This document shows, piece by piece, positions 51,104 through 60,714 of a stretch of DNA of 64,000 nucleotides. The notes beneath the pieces were generated by a model that saw only the letters and a program-made list of their open reading frames with translations, did not search any database and was not told the DNA's origin. The position numbers and the translations under genes are program-made. The stretch is from positions 56,752-120,751 of the forward strand of contig CACIHO010000003.1 in NCBI GenBank assembly GCA_902586485.1. Reading direction: 5' to 3'. The stretch is from an uncultured Pelagibacteraceae bacterium (GTDB taxonomy: Bacteria; Pseudomonadota; Alphaproteobacteria; Pelagibacterales; Pelagibacteraceae). Within the stretch, counting starts at the first letter, position 1. Every line of letters begins with the position of its first letter.

Positions 51104-51584
51104 TCTTACTTAAAATTGTTAAAATAAATTTATGTAAAACAGCTATAAAAAAAATTAAAGATCCGATAGCAACACTAGTTTGAGGTATCCAAATTAAGAT
51201 CTCATCTGCACCTTCACTTCTCTCTTGAAAATCATAAGAGATTAATAACATTTTCCATAAGTAAAAAGACAAATAACCTGAAAAAATTGTTGCTACGATC
51301 AGACACCATATTTCTAAAAATCTCTTATAAGACGTAGAGGCTTTTTCTAAAAAAAGAGTAATTCGAATATGTCCACCCTCAACAAAAGTAAATGCTAAAG
51401 CAAAAAAAGAGGCTGCAGCCATGCAGTAGCCTGAGTATTCAGCTAAACCTCTTATGTAAAAACCAAAAATTCTTGAGGAAATTCCAATTAAAATAAAAAC
51501 TGCAACAAGTATTAAAAAAAAAGCAGCTAAATAACCTGAAAATTTGTAAAGTTTATTTAGATTATTATTTATTGATTGAAACAT
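51096..51584 (-). CDS. dctQ: TRAP transporter, small permease subunit
   Basis: 162 residues with four hydrophobic helices of the DctQ family (GLAEYSGYCMAAASFFALAF, EGGHIRITLFLEK). Lies between dctP and dctM; a hairpin terminator separates it from dctP. Confidence 0.88.
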   Translation of the reverse strand: MFQSINNNLNKLYKFSGYLAAFFLILVAVFILIGISSRIFGFYIRGLAEYSGYCMAAASFFALAFTFVEGGHIRITLFLEKASTSYKRFLEIWCLIVATIFSGYLSFYLWKMLLISYDFQERSEGADEILIWIPQTSVAIGSLIFFIAVLHKFILTILSKND

Positions 51585-51590
51585 TTAGTA

Positions 51591-51623
51591 AAAAGGCCAA
51601 CTTACTACAAGTTGGCCTTTTTT
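51591..51623. terminator. Bidirectional hairpin terminator between dctP and dctQ
   Basis: Inverted repeat AAAAAGGCCAACTT - ACTAC - AAGTTGGCCTTTTT flanked by A and T runs, so it can work on either strand. On the minus strand it lies after dctP and before dctQM. Likely partial termination gives more binding protein than permease, a common arrangement in binding-protein-dependent uptake. Confidence 0.85.
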
Positions 51624-51633
51624 TTAAGACTAT

Positions 51634-52605
51634 TTATTTGTAAGCAGATAAAACTGCAGCACCTCTGTCTCCAGCTTTTGCTTTCCACTCTTCAGACATT
51701 GTTGCTCCAACTTTTTCAAAATGTTTTTTCAAAGCTGAATTAACTTCGCCTACTTCCATTCCAGCATCTGCTAAAGCTTTCTTGTCTCCAGTATTACCTT
51801 GTTTGGATAATTCCCAACCCTTTTCTTCAGCAATTGCTGCTTGGTTCATTACTAGATCTTGAGTTGCTTTATCAAGTTTATTCCAAGCGGCTTTGTTAGC
51901 TATGATCATATTTTTTGGAAACCATGCTGCAATATCATAAAAATATTTAACACCATTTTCCCAAATCTTACTATTTTTACCAGTTGTTGGTGAAGTAATC
52001 ATACTTTCAACAGCACCTGTAGAAAATGCTTGGCTAATTTCAGCTGCTTCAATTTTAGTTGGTGCCATTCCTGTTAACTCTGCAATTCTAATTGTTGCTG
52101 AGTTGTATGCTCTAAATTTTAATCCATTTAGATCACCAACTTTTTTAATTTGCTTTTTACTGTAAAGTCCTTGTGCAGGCCATGGCACTGCATAAAGAAA
52201 TACCAATCCTTTTTCATCAAGACTCTTAACAATATATGGCTTTGATGCTTCATATAATTTCATAGCATCATCATATGTAGTTGCTAAGAAAGGCAATGAG
52301 TCAATTTCATATAAAGGATCTTCTTTTCCAAGAGCTGACATAAATCTTTCACCAATAGGTGCTTGACCTGTTCTTACGGCTCTGAAAATTTCACCACCTT
52401 TAAATAACGAACCACCTGGGTGAGTAACAATTGTTAGTTTTCCACCACTTTTTTCAGTTACATTCTTTGCAAATTCTGTTGCATTAGCAGAATGAAAGTT
52501 ACCAGCACCATAAGCTAGTGCCATATCCCATTTCTCAGCTAAAGAAACGTTTGCAAATAACAATACTGAAGTAATTATAGATATAAATAATTTGAATAAT
52601 TTCAT
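51634..52605 (-). CDS. dctP: TRAP transporter substrate-binding protein (DctP family)
   Basis: 323 residues. Signal peptide (LFKLFISIITSVLLFANVSLA) then a DctP-type binding fold: GGSLFKGGEIFRAVRTGQAP, FLATTYDDAMKL, GLKFRAYNSATIRI with the Arg that usually contacts a carboxylate, and GAVESMITSPTTG. Substrate likely a carboxylic acid; which one is not readable. First gene of the dctPQM operon. Confidence 0.92.
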   Translation of the reverse strand: MKLFKLFISIITSVLLFANVSLAEKWDMALAYGAGNFHSANATEFAKNVTEKSGGKLTIVTHPGGSLFKGGEIFRAVRTGQAPIGERFMSALGKEDPLYEIDSLPFLATTYDDAMKLYEASKPYIVKSLDEKGLVFLYAVPWPAQGLYSKKQIKKVGDLNGLKFRAYNSATIRIAELTGMAPTKIEAAEISQAFSTGAVESMITSPTTGKNSKIWENGVKYFYDIAAWFPKNMIIANKAAWNKLDKATQDLVMNQAAIAEEKGWELSKQGNTGDKKALADAGMEVGEVNSALKKHFEKVGATMSEEWKAKAGDRGAAVLSAYK

Positions 52606-52609
52606 CTAT

Positions 52610-52616
52610 CCTCCTT
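52610..52616 (-). promoter_or_regulatory. Strong Shine-Dalgarno site of dctP
   Basis: Minus-strand AAGGAGG four bases before the ATG, a near-consensus ribosome binding site. Most genes in this window lack such a site, so dctP is expected to be very highly translated. Confidence 0.75.
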
Positions 52617-52679
52617 TTATAAATTAACATTTAATTATCTCTGAAAGAGTAAATCAATAAAATTATCATTATGGTCTCA

Positions 52680-52710
52680 TTGATAATTTGCTAGATTATA
52701 CTATTATAAT
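52680..52710 (+). promoter_or_regulatory. Possible promoter of terC
   Basis: TTGATA (52680-52685), 19 bp, TATAAT (52705-52710). The -10 ends only 6 bp before the TTG start codon, which would make the mRNA nearly leaderless. The spacer is 2 bp over the optimum. Confidence 0.4.
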
Positions 52711-52716
52711 GGTATC

Positions 52717-53328
52717 TTGATTGAAGAGCTCATAATTTTAACTAATATAATTTTTATCACAATTATATTAACAGCAGATAACGCGGTGATAGTCGGATCT
52801 ATTGCTTCAAATTTTGTTCCAAAAAATAGAAAACAAATAATTCTTTGGGGTGTAATTGGGGCCTTTGTTTTTAAAATCTTTTTCGCAATTTTTGCAACTT
52901 TTTTATTTGAATTTTATTTTATAAAAATTTTAGGTGGTTTGTTATTAATTTGGATTGTAAATGATTTAAGGAAAGATTTACTAGACATTAAAAAAGTAAA
53001 ACCCACTACTAAAAAAGGGAAAGAGCCTTCATACATTAGTAGCATTGGAAAAGTTTTATTTGCAGATATCATGATTAGTTTTGATAATGTAATTGGTGTA
53101 GTCGCAGCAGCAAAAGGATATTTTGGATTTATGATATTTGGACTTATGTTATCAGTTGTTCTAACTGGTGCTTTAGCGACATATATGGCTAATTATATAC
53201 AAAGACATATTTGGATAGCTTATATCGGATTAGTATTTATCTTAATTGTTGGTCTACAATTAGTAATAGGTGGATTGGTTGATCTTGAGATATTAAACAT
53301 TAATGAGGAATTTAAAAAATATTTTTAA
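52717..53328 (+). CDS. TerC family membrane protein
   Basis: 203 residues, about seven helices, TerC/YjbE type. Both Asp-containing motifs are visible: LTADNAVIVGS near residue 20 and ADIMISFDNVIGV near 110. Family members export manganese or other metals and can be linked to membrane protein maturation. No ATG fits; TTG at 52717 is the only start giving the first helix. Converges on panB with adjacent stops. Confidence 0.82.
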   Translation: MIEELIILTNIIFITIILTADNAVIVGSIASNFVPKNRKQIILWGVIGAFVFKIFFAIFATFLFEFYFIKILGGLLLIWIVNDLRKDLLDIKKVKPTTKKGKEPSYISSIGKVLFADIMISFDNVIGVVAAAKGYFGFMIFGLMLSVVLTGALATYMANYIQRHIWIAYIGLVFILIVGLQLVIGGLVDLEILNINEEFKKYF

Positions 53329-54102
53329 TTAAAAAGAATTTTTTTTATTGGGAAATTTAATTTTTCTAACTTCTTTGGAATAATTTGAAACAGCTTTAGA
53401 AATATCTTTTCTAATATTGGCATATTTTTTTACAAACTTGTAATTCATTGGATTTAACCCAATTAAATCATCAAAAACTAATATTTGACCATCACAATAT
53501 TTAGAAGCTCCAATACCAATAGTTGGTATCTTTAAATTTTGTGTAACCAGCTTTGCTAAGGAGGTTTCAACACATTCTAAAACAATTGAAAATACTCCAG
53601 CTTTTTCTAATGATTGCGAGTCTCTTAAAATGTTGTTTCTCTCTAACTTTTTTTCTCCTTTAAATTTGAAAGTTTTATCTGATTGAGGAAGTAAACCTAA
53701 ATGGCCCATAACTGGAATTTTGTTTTTAACTAAAGATTTGATTGTTTCATAAATTTTTTTTCCACCTTCTAATTTTACACCATCACATTTTGTTTTTTTC
53801 ATTATTTGCTTTGCATTTTTCACTGCCTCTTTAGGAGTTCGATAGGTGTTATGAGGCATATCAACAATCATTAAACTTTTTTTTATACCCATTCTCACAC
53901 TTTTAGAGTGTTCAATCATAGTGCTCAAAGTTACTTCTCTTGTAGATTTATAATTGTATAAAACCGAACCAAGAGAATCTCCAACAAGTATAATATCGCA
54001 ATGATTATCTAAAATCGATGCTACGTTTTTTGAGTAAGCAGTTAAACTTACAATTTTTTGTTTATTTTTTTTTTTAATTAAATTTAAAATTTTTTTCTTC
54101 AT
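53329..54102 (-). CDS. panB: 3-methyl-2-oxobutanoate hydroxymethyltransferase
   Basis: First step of pantothenate (CoA) synthesis: ketoisovalerate plus methylene-THF to ketopantoate. 257 residues from the ATG at 54102 (an upstream TTG adds one Met). Motifs: VSLTAYSKNVA, ILVGDSLGSVLYN with the metal Asp, VDMPHNTY, KLEGG, PVMGHLGLLPQS and IGIGASKYCDGQILVFDDLIG. panC is not adjacent. Confidence 0.94.
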   Translation of the reverse strand: MKKKILNLIKKKNKQKIVSLTAYSKNVASILDNHCDIILVGDSLGSVLYNYKSTREVTLSTMIEHSKSVRMGIKKSLMIVDMPHNTYRTPKEAVKNAKQIMKKTKCDGVKLEGGKKIYETIKSLVKNKIPVMGHLGLLPQSDKTFKFKGEKKLERNNILRDSQSLEKAGVFSIVLECVETSLAKLVTQNLKIPTIGIGASKYCDGQILVFDDLIGLNPMNYKFVKKYANIRKDISKAVSNYSKEVRKIKFPNKKNSF

Positions 54103-54106
54103 CAAC

Positions 54107-54526
54107 TTACCAAGAACCGGAATTTTCCATGGAAGCCCAAGGTTCTTTAGGTTCTAAATTTCCTTCTTGAAGAATTTCAATTGAAATTTTGTCTGGTGAC
54201 CTAACGAAAGCCATATGACCATCTCTTGGAGGTCTATTAATTGTGTATCCCATATCCATTAATCTTTGGCAAGTTTCATAAATATTATCTACTCTATAGG
54301 CAAGATGACCGAAATTTCTTGAGCCTTCTCCAAGATCATCACCATCCCAATTATATGTTAATTCTATTTCTGCTTTTTCATCATTTGGTGCTGCAAGAAA
54401 AATTAATGTAAATCTTCCTTTTTCATTTTCCATTCTTCTTGTTTCTTTTAAACCAAGCCCTTCGCAGAAAAATCTTAGAGACTCATCCACATCTTTAACC
54501 CTAATCATTGTGTGTAAATATTTCAT
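54107..54526 (-). CDS. gloA: Lactoylglutathione lyase-like VOC protein
   Basis: 139-residue glyoxalase/bleomycin-resistance fold. Metal ligand positions of glyoxalase I are readable: His5 (YLHTMIRV), Glu55 (EIELTYNW), His75 (NFGHLAYRV) and a Glu in ISIEILQ near 121. RFTLIFLAAP and SRNFGHLAY strengthen the gloA call. Would use the glutathione made by gshAB to detoxify methylglyoxal. 4 bp before panB. Confidence 0.88.
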   Translation of the reverse strand: MKYLHTMIRVKDVDESLRFFCEGLGLKETRRMENEKGRFTLIFLAAPNDEKAEIELTYNWDGDDLGEGSRNFGHLAYRVDNIYETCQRLMDMGYTINRPPRDGHMAFVRSPDKISIEILQEGNLEPKEPWASMENSGSW

Positions 54527-54548
54527 AATGTTAATTTATAATTAAAAA

Positions 54549-56111
54549 CTACTCTAATTCAATAGTGCTAGGCGGTTTTGAGGTAACATCGTACACTACT
54601 CTATTTATACCCCTTATACTGTTAACTATTTTATTTGATATAGTTTGCATAAAAGACTTTTTAAATTCATAATAATCAGCTGTCATTCCGTCTTCAGATG
54701 TAATTGCTCTTAATAAGCATAAGTATTCATAAGTACGATTATCTCCCATAACACCCACTGTTTTTACTGGAAGTAATGCTGCATAAGCTTGCCAAATCTT
54801 ATGATAAAGACCGTGATCTTTTAAAGCTTGAATAAAGTAATAATCAGCCTCTTTTAAAATTTTAATTTTTTCATTAGTTATTATGCCAGGCATTCTAATA
54901 GCTAAACCTGGTCCAGGAAAAGGGTGCCTTGAAATAATTTCTTTTCTTAAATTTAACTCTAATCCTAATTTTCTTACCTCGTCCTTAAATAAGAATTTTA
55001 GTGGCTCTACTAATTTTAAATTCATTTTTTTGGGTAAGCCACCGACATTATGATGTGATTTAATTTTAGAAGTTTGGCTTCCAGTAACAGATTTACTCTC
55101 AATTAAATCTGGATAAAGAGTGCCCTGAGCTAAAAATTTAACATTTTTAATTTTCTTAGCGTATCGTTCAAAGATTTTAATAAATAAATTACCAATTATT
55201 TTTCTTTTTTTTTCTGGATCGGAAACATTTTTTAATTTTTTTAAGAATTCCTTTTCAGCATTTACATAAATTAAATTCATTTTTAAACGCTTCTTAAAAG
55301 TTTGAACTACTTGTACTTCCTCATTTTTTCTTAGAAGACCGGTATTAACAAAAATACAATAAAGTTTTTTTCCAATAGCTTTATTCAATAATTGAGCAAC
55401 TACACTACTATCCACACCTCCTGATAATGCACAAATAACCTTGTTATTTCCAACTTGTTTTCTAACATCTTTAATAAGCTGATTTTTTTGATCCTTAGAG
55501 GACCAATTTTTTTTAATTTTACAAACTAGAAAAATAAAATTACTTATTAATTTCTTTCCATTCTCTGTATGAGTTACTTCGGGATGAAATTGTACTCCAT
55601 AATATTTTTTCATTTTATTTTCAACAATTGCAAATTTTGAATTAGTGCTTGATGCAACAACTTTAAAATTCTTAGGAAGTTTTGAAACTTGATCAGCATG
55701 GCTCATCCAAACTTCCTTAGATTTTTTATTTCCAAAAAAATTAGTTGTTAAAAGACTGTTATTTTTTTTATAAACATTTGCTAGGCCAAATTCTCTATGT
55801 TTAGATTGTTTTACTCTTCCACCATTAAGTTTTGATAAAATTTGATGTCCAAAACAAATACCAAGAACTGGTATACTAAGTTGTAGAATTTTTTTATCAA
55901 ATGAGTACTTATTTATTTGATAAACGTTTAATGGACCACCAGATAATACTATTCCTTTAATACTGTTATTTATGTCTTTTAATTTTATTTGTTTGTGACT
56001 AACTATTTGTGAAAATACACCTAATTCTCTTACTCTTCTTGCAATTAATTGAGTAAATTGTGAACCAAAATCTATTATTAAGATTTTCTTAAGATTTTGA
56101 TCAAGACTCAT
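54549..56111 (-). CDS. guaA: GMP synthase (glutamine-hydrolysing)
   Basis: Converts XMP to GMP using glutamine. 520 residues: class I glutamine amidotransferase domain with SGGP, nucleophile Cys in GICFGHQIL, and [15 protein letters not shown]-PPase domain with [17 protein letters not shown]-terminal dimerisation domain with [11 protein letters not shown] and [19 protein letters not shown]. Downstream of guaB with a small TPR gene in between; overlaps that gene by 11 bp. Confidence 0.96.
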   Translation of the reverse strand: MSLDQNLKKILIIDFGSQFTQLIARRVRELGVFSQIVSHKQIKLKDINNSIKGIVLSGGPLNVYQINKYSFDKKILQLSIPVLGICFGHQILSKLNGGRVKQSKHREFGLANVYKKNNSLLTTNFFGNKKSKEVWMSHADQVSKLPKNFKVVASSTNSKFAIVENKMKKYYGVQFHPEVTHTENGKKLISNFIFLVCKIKKNWSSKDQKNQLIKDVRKQVGNNKVICALSGGVDSSVVAQLLNKAIGKKLYCIFVNTGLLRKNEEVQVVQTFKKRLKMNLIYVNAEKEFLKKLKNVSDPEKKRKIIGNLFIKIFERYAKKIKNVKFLAQGTLYPDLIESKSVTGSQTSKIKSHHNVGGLPKKMNLKLVEPLKFLFKDEVRKLGLELNLRKEIISRHPFPGPGLAIRMPGIITNEKIKILKEADYYFIQALKDHGLYHKIWQAYAALLPVKTVGVMGDNRTYEYLCLLRAITSEDGMTADYYEFKKSFMQTISNKIVNSIRGINRVVYDVTSKPPSTIELE

Positions 56112-56541
56112 TATTTTCAGGTTCTATATTTTTTAATGACTCTTGAATATCTTTGTTTTCATCACATAAATTTTTACAAACTTTTACAAACTTTTCTGAA
56201 AGATCTTTAACTTTTTCATAATTAGATTTTTCTAAAGCAATTTTCATTAACATTAATAAAGCTTCCTCGTTATCAGGCTCAATTAAAAGTGTTGTTTCTA
56301 AATTGTATTCTTCTTTTCTTTGGTTTTCTTCTTGATTATAAATTTTTGCTAAATATAAATATGAGTTTGCATCTTTTGGATTAAAAACTATATTTCTCTC
56401 AAATAAAAAACGCGCATCTTCATATTTTTCTTTTTTAAACAATTCTAAAGCTTCATTAAAAAAATTTTCTTTACTAAAAGACGTGCTATTAAAAGAAGTT
56501 GTTAAAAGTATTAATCCAATTAATTTGAAAAATTTACTCAT
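56101..56541 (-). CDS. Exported TPR-repeat protein
   Basis: 146 residues, N-terminal hydrophobic segment ([20 protein letters not shown]) that looks like a signal peptide, followed by about three TPR-like units ([25 protein letters not shown] and [18 protein letters not shown]). Function unknown. It is wedged between guaB (1-bp overlap) and guaA (11-bp overlap), an odd position for an envelope protein. Confidence 0.72.
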   Translation of the reverse strand: MSKFFKLIGLILLTTSFNSTSFSKENFFNEALELFKKEKYEDARFLFERNIVFNPKDANSYLYLAKIYNQEENQRKEEYNLETTLLIEPDNEEALLMLMKIALEKSNYEKVKDLSEKFVKVCKNLCDENKDIQESLKNIEPENNES

Positions 56542-57617
56542 TAATATTTACTATCGTTTTTTACCACATCTACATTATGAACCATACTTTCATAAAATCC
56601 AGCTTTTGTAATTTTCACAAATTGTGGTTTATTTCTTAATTTAATAATTGTTTTTGATCCAAGATAACCCATGGAAGATTTCAATCCACCAATTAATTTA
56701 TAAATTATATTTCCAACATCTCCTTTATATTTTACAAAACCTTCAACACCCTCAGGTACGTATTTTGAAGAATCTTTTTGTTTTTTTTGAAAGTATCTAT
56801 CAGCTGACCCTTTATTCATGGCTCCTACAGAGCCCATTCCTCTAAAACTTTTGAAAAGCTGTCCATTTTTTTTAATTAATTTACCTGGGGTTTCATTTGT
56901 GCCTGCAAATAATGAACCTATCATTACAGCATCAGCTCCTGCAGCAAAAGCTTTAGCTAAATCACCAGAATATTTTATTCCCCCATCCGAAATTATTTTA
57001 ATATTTTTATTCTTTAAACTACTTCTTACAGCTAAAATTGCGCTTAATTGAGGAACTCCTATTCCAGCAACTAATCTTGTTGTGCAAATAGAACCTGGCC
57101 CTATACCGATTTTAATTATATCTACTCCTAATTTGATTAGGAATTTTGCAGCTTCTGGTGTTGCAATATTTCCTGCACATAAAGCAACTTTTTTGGTTTT
57201 TATTTTTTTTATATATTTGATTATTTCTGCAACTTTCTTTGTATGGCCATGTGCTGTGTCAACTACTATTAAATCTACACCTTCTTTAATTATTTCATTG
57301 GCTCTAATAAACTCATTTGGTGATGCACCTACAGCTGCTCCAACAATTAGTTTTTGTTTTTTAACTTTTTTTATTTCTAATAATTGTTTTTTTATATCAA
57401 GATTTCTGTGAATTACTCCTATGCCACCTGCTTTAGCTATAGCTATTGCCATTCTACTTTCTGTGACAGTATCCATTGCCGATGATAAAAGTGGAATTTT
57501 AAGTTTCAAATGCTTTGTTAAAGACACACTAGTGTCCGCATCAGAAGGTAATATTTCTGAGTACTTTGGAGCTAATGTAACATCATCAAAGGTAAGTGCT
57601 TCTTTTATGGGAACCAT
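56541..57617 (-). CDS. guaB: IMP dehydrogenase lacking CBS domains
   Basis: Oxidises IMP to XMP with NAD, first committed step to GMP. 358 residues, against about 490 in typical IMPDH. The barrel is complete: [43 protein letters not shown], then GGIK, catalytic Cys178 in [11 protein letters not shown] and [20 protein letters not shown] flap. The Bateman (CBS pair) module expected after about residue 85 is absent: the sequence runs from [13 protein letters not shown] straight into [10 protein letters not shown]. Allosteric nucleotide regulation should therefore be missing. Confidence 0.94.
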   Translation of the reverse strand: MVPIKEALTFDDVTLAPKYSEILPSDADTSVSLTKHLKLKIPLLSSAMDTVTESRMAIAIAKAGGIGVIHRNLDIKKQLLEIKKVKKQKLIVGAAVGASPNEFIRANEIIKEGVDLIVVDTAHGHTKKVAEIIKYIKKIKTKKVALCAGNIATPEAAKFLIKLGVDIIKIGIGPGSICTTRLVAGIGVPQLSAILAVRSSLKNKNIKIISDGGIKYSGDLAKAFAAGADAVMIGSLFAGTNETPGKLIKKNGQLFKSFRGMGSVGAMNKGSADRYFQKKQKDSSKYVPEGVEGFVKYKGDVGNIIYKLIGGLKSSMGYLGSKTIIKLRNKPQFVKITKAGFYESMVHNVDVVKNDSKY

Positions 57618-57654
57618 AATCTTTTATATATGATTCCTTTTAAATTAAAAGTCT

Positions 57655-58266
57655 CTATCGAATTTTTTTACAAATTATAAAACTTTCTTTTGAATCTTTT
57701 CTGCTAGATTTTGGTTTAAAAACCTTAACTTCTTTAAAATATTTTTTTCCCTCTGCGACGATTTCGTTAAATGTTCCTCCCATAAAAATTTTTGAAATAA
57801 AATATCCATTTTCTTTCATTAATTCTTTCGCAAAAAACATAGCTTCTTTACACAGTTCACCTGTTTGTATTGAGTCTATATTTTTTATACCTGTTGTGTC
57901 TACAGCCATATCTGACATTATAACGTCAACTTTACCGTTTATGTTTTTTTTAATTTCTTCTTGAATTTTTTCTTCAGTAAAATCTCCTTGGATTTGAACA
58001 CTGTTACCTATGGGTTCCATTTTTTTTAAATCTATCGATATCAATTTTCCACTTTTGGCTGCTTTAAGAGCATATTGTGACCAGCTTCCGGGAGCTGCAC
58101 CAATATCAACTACTGATAATCCACCTTTAAAAATTTTAAATTTTTCGTCAATTTCAATTAATTTGTAAGCTGATCTAGCACGATACCCATCGACCTTGGA
58201 TTGTCTTACATAAATATCTCTACGCTGTTTATTAACCCAGTTCTTGGAGATTTTGTTTTTTTTCAA
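57655..58266 (-). CDS. rlmE: 23S rRNA 2'-O-ribose methyltransferase RlmE (FtsJ)
   Basis: 203 residues. RSAYKLIEIDEKFKI at about 31, SAM site VVDIGAAPGSWSQYAL, and MSDMAVDTTG with the catalytic Asp, plus KIFMGGTFNEIV with Lys. Methylates U2552 in the ribosomal A loop. The only start is a TTG at 58266, right after the upstream stop. Confidence 0.93.
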   Translation of the reverse strand: MKKNKISKNWVNKQRRDIYVRQSKVDGYRARSAYKLIEIDEKFKIFKGGLSVVDIGAAPGSWSQYALKAAKSGKLISIDLKKMEPIGNSVQIQGDFTEEKIQEEIKKNINGKVDVIMSDMAVDTTGIKNIDSIQTGELCKEAMFFAKELMKENGYFISKIFMGGTFNEIVAEGKKYFKEVKVFKPKSSRKDSKESFIICKKIR

Positions 58267-59178
58267 TTAATTATTAAATCTTAAACTTTTATTTAAAATT
58301 TTACCTGTAAGAGTTTGAATATCAATTTTAATATTCTTATTTAATCTCATATCTTCGTTATCTTTCCAGATACCAGCAGCTAAATGCATAATTCCAATTT
58401 TATAGTTAGGTAAATAAGGCTCTACCCATGTATCTTGGTTCTCATCAAATTTTGGCAAAAGATTACTAGTGATCCAATTGCAGTTTAAAGGAAGAAATTC
58501 GGTTTCTACATTGTCAACATATACAGACATATTCATTGCTAATTGTTCAGAGCCAAATATTTCTCCACCCATAAGTGTTTGTTTTAAATTTTCCTGCCAT
58601 GAATTCCAGCAAGTTGAATTTTTTTCTAAAGAAAAAACACCAATATTGATGTGAGGAGCAAAGGCTAACTTTCTAGCTTTTTCTAAATTAACATTAGATT
58701 TTATTGCATGTTTAAAATTTTGAGATTTAATAATCGCTAGTTTTCCAAAAACCCAATTTACTCTCGAAGTAATCTTGTAACCTGGTCCTATAGTTTGTGT
58801 AATTCCTAATTTACCATTTTCACACGCTTTAAAATAGATCTCAACAGAATGCCAATCATTTACCCAAGCATCACAATCAATCCATAAATATTTTTTATAG
58901 CTTGGAAAATATTTGGGTAAAAAAGCCCTAGATACTTGGCTCTTCAACCATTCACGTCCTTTAATTTTACTATCTGGAACTTTTATATCCCACTCTGCTG
59001 ATTTTATTTCATCTACTTTTGATGATAATTCTGTCTTTTGATCCTCAGATAATCCAGCATCCAAAATACAAATTGCAACTTCAGAGCTCTCTTTAAATCT
59101 TTTTATAGAATCTATTAACTCATTTAATAAAGCAAAATAATTTGAATCAGCTAATGATACAATGACATTTTTTTTCAT
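58267..59178 (-). CDS. Putative glycosyltransferase (GT8-like)
   Basis: 303 residues, ATG at 59178. A GT-A-like pattern is visible: IVSLADSNYFALLNELIDSI at the N-terminus, and YLWIDCDAWV with a DxD metal site at about residue 101, plus FAPHINIGVFSLEK and SEQLAMNMSVYV. Acceptor and sugar are unknown; likely cell-surface glycan. Sits between pssA (1-bp overlap) and rlmE. Confidence 0.68.
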   Translation of the reverse strand: MKKNVIVSLADSNYFALLNELIDSIKRFKESSEVAICILDAGLSEDQKTELSSKVDEIKSAEWDIKVPDSKIKGREWLKSQVSRAFLPKYFPSYKKYLWIDCDAWVNDWHSVEIYFKACENGKLGITQTIGPGYKITSRVNWVFGKLAIIKSQNFKHAIKSNVNLEKARKLAFAPHINIGVFSLEKNSTCWNSWQENLKQTLMGGEIFGSEQLAMNMSVYVDNVETEFLPLNCNWITSNLLPKFDENQDTWVEPYLPNYKIGIMHLAAGIWKDNEDMRLNKNIKIDIQTLTGKILNKSLRFNN

Positions 59179-59987
59179 CACAAAATATCTTCCAGATCAT
59201 CATCTTCATCTTTATAATTCTGATCTTCGTTTTGTTTTTTTAATTTTTGATAATGAAAAAAACTAATTGGAAGCATACCTAGGTAAATAATTGCACTAAT
59301 AGATATAACATTAAATGGGTATATTAGAAGCAAACCAAAAAACAAAACTATTCCGAATAATAGAAAAATAGTTGCTTTTCTTTGGATAACAATTTTTTTA
59401 AATGAATAACTTGGAAATTTACTGATCAGTAATAAAGATGTTCCAATAAAAAAGATTGGGACAACTATATCATAATTAATATTTATAAAATCAAAGCTTG
59501 TAAGACTAAAAATTAATGGGGTAAGCACTAAGATACCTCCAGCAGGTGATGGAACTCCCTCAAAAAAATTATCTCTCCAAGAAGGTGCTTGGCCTGTATT
59601 TACATTAAACCGTGCCAATCGTAACGCTACACAAATTACATAAATTAAACAAAGCAGCCATCCAAATCTTCCAAATGTATTTAATTTCCAGAAATACATA
59701 ATAAAAGCTGGTGCTACTCCAAAACTTATCATGTCTGTAAGAGAGTCTAGCTCTTTACCAACTTTTGATGTCCCTTTTATCAATCTTGCAATTCTTCCAT
59801 CTAATCCATCAATAAGAGCAGCAAACATAATTGCTATAATTGCAAATTCAAATTTTCCATCTAATGCAAATCTGATTGAGGATAAACCTATACAAACCCC
59901 AATAAGAGTTAACATATTAGGTAAAATAACTCTTGCGTTAGTTTTTTTATCTGTAACAATTTTTAAATTGTTTTTTGGCTGTTCCAT
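59178..59987 (-). CDS. pssA: CDP-diacylglycerol-serine O-phosphatidyltransferase
   Basis: Makes phosphatidylserine in the inner membrane. 269 residues, about eight hydrophobic helices. CDP-alcohol phosphotransferase signature D-G-R-x-A-R-x8-G-x3-D-x3-D is in DGLDGRIARLIKG and GKELDSLTD. The C-terminus is acidic and hydrophilic (EDDDLEDIL). Directly downstream of psd, its pathway partner (3 bp). Confidence 0.93.
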   Translation of the reverse strand: MEQPKNNLKIVTDKKTNARVILPNMLTLIGVCIGLSSIRFALDGKFEFAIIAIMFAALIDGLDGRIARLIKGTSKVGKELDSLTDMISFGVAPAFIMYFWKLNTFGRFGWLLCLIYVICVALRLARFNVNTGQAPSWRDNFFEGVPSPAGGILVLTPLIFSLTSFDFININYDIVVPIFFIGTSLLLISKFPSYSFKKIVIQRKATIFLLFGIVLFFGLLLIYPFNVISISAIIYLGMLPISFFHYQKLKKQNEDQNYKDEDDDLEDIL

Positions 59988-59990
59988 AAA

Positions 59991-60638
59991 TTAATTTTTA
60001 GCCAGCAGTGTTTCTCCTGAAATTGCTGTTTGACCAACTTTAACTAGTGGTTCATAATTTTCATAATAAACGTCTGCTCTACTACCAAATCTAATCATCC
60101 CAATTCTATCACCTTGGTTTAATTCCTGATTTTTATTTGTTTCACAAACTATTCTTCTTGCAACTAATCCTGCAATTTGAACGACTATAATATCATTCCC
60201 ATGTTTATCTTTAATTTTGTAGTAATTTCTCTCATTGTCTTCACTTGCTTTGTCTAAAGATGCATTCAAAAATTTACCAGGTTTATATAAAATATCTTCT
60301 ACTGTTCCTGAGCATGGAGTTCTATTTACGTGGCAGTCAAAGACATTCATAAAAATACTTATTTTTTTAAATTTTTTATTTTCTAATCCAAGTTCTTTTG
60401 GACCATCCACTTCTTCAACTTTAATCACTTCACCATCTGCCGGGCTAACTAAATAACTATCATCTCCAATGATAACTCTTTCTGGATCTCTAAAAAAATA
60501 ATAAACCCAGACAGTCAGTAATAATCCTATTAATCCTAAAAAATTATTAATAATCAGAAAAATTATAGTTATGAATACAGCTATTACTATAAACTTATAG
60601 CCTTCAGTATGAATCCTTGGAAATATCTTACTAAACAT
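59991..60638 (-). CDS. psd: Phosphatidylserine decarboxylase
   Basis: Pyruvoyl-dependent decarboxylase giving phosphatidylethanolamine. 215 residues, the short (archaetidylserine-decarboxylase-like) form. Two N-terminal hydrophobic helices, FFRDPERVI, SPADGEVIKVEE, SIFMNVFDCHVNRTP, and the self-cleavage site at Gly-Ser in MIRFGSRADVY. Operon with pssA, divergent from icd. Confidence 0.94.
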   Translation of the reverse strand: MFSKIFPRIHTEGYKFIVIAVFITIIFLIINNFLGLIGLLLTVWVYYFFRDPERVIIGDDSYLVSPADGEVIKVEEVDGPKELGLENKKFKKISIFMNVFDCHVNRTPCSGTVEDILYKPGKFLNASLDKASEDNERNYYKIKDKHGNDIIVVQIAGLVARRIVCETNKNQELNQGDRIGMIRFGSRADVYYENYEPLVKVGQTAISGETLLAKN

Positions 60639-60648
60639 ATTCTTCTAT

Positions 60649-60678
60649 TTGCTAAATTTTGATTAATATGTATATAAA
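60649..60678 (+). promoter_or_regulatory. Possible promoter of icd
   Basis: TTGCTA (60649-60654), 18 bp, TATAAA (60673-60678), 36 bp before the icd ATG. It lies in the 76-bp divergent gap shared with psd. Confidence 0.4.
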
Positions 60679-60714
60679 ATGGTCAAATTCAATTATTAAG
60701 ATAATTTTTATTTA

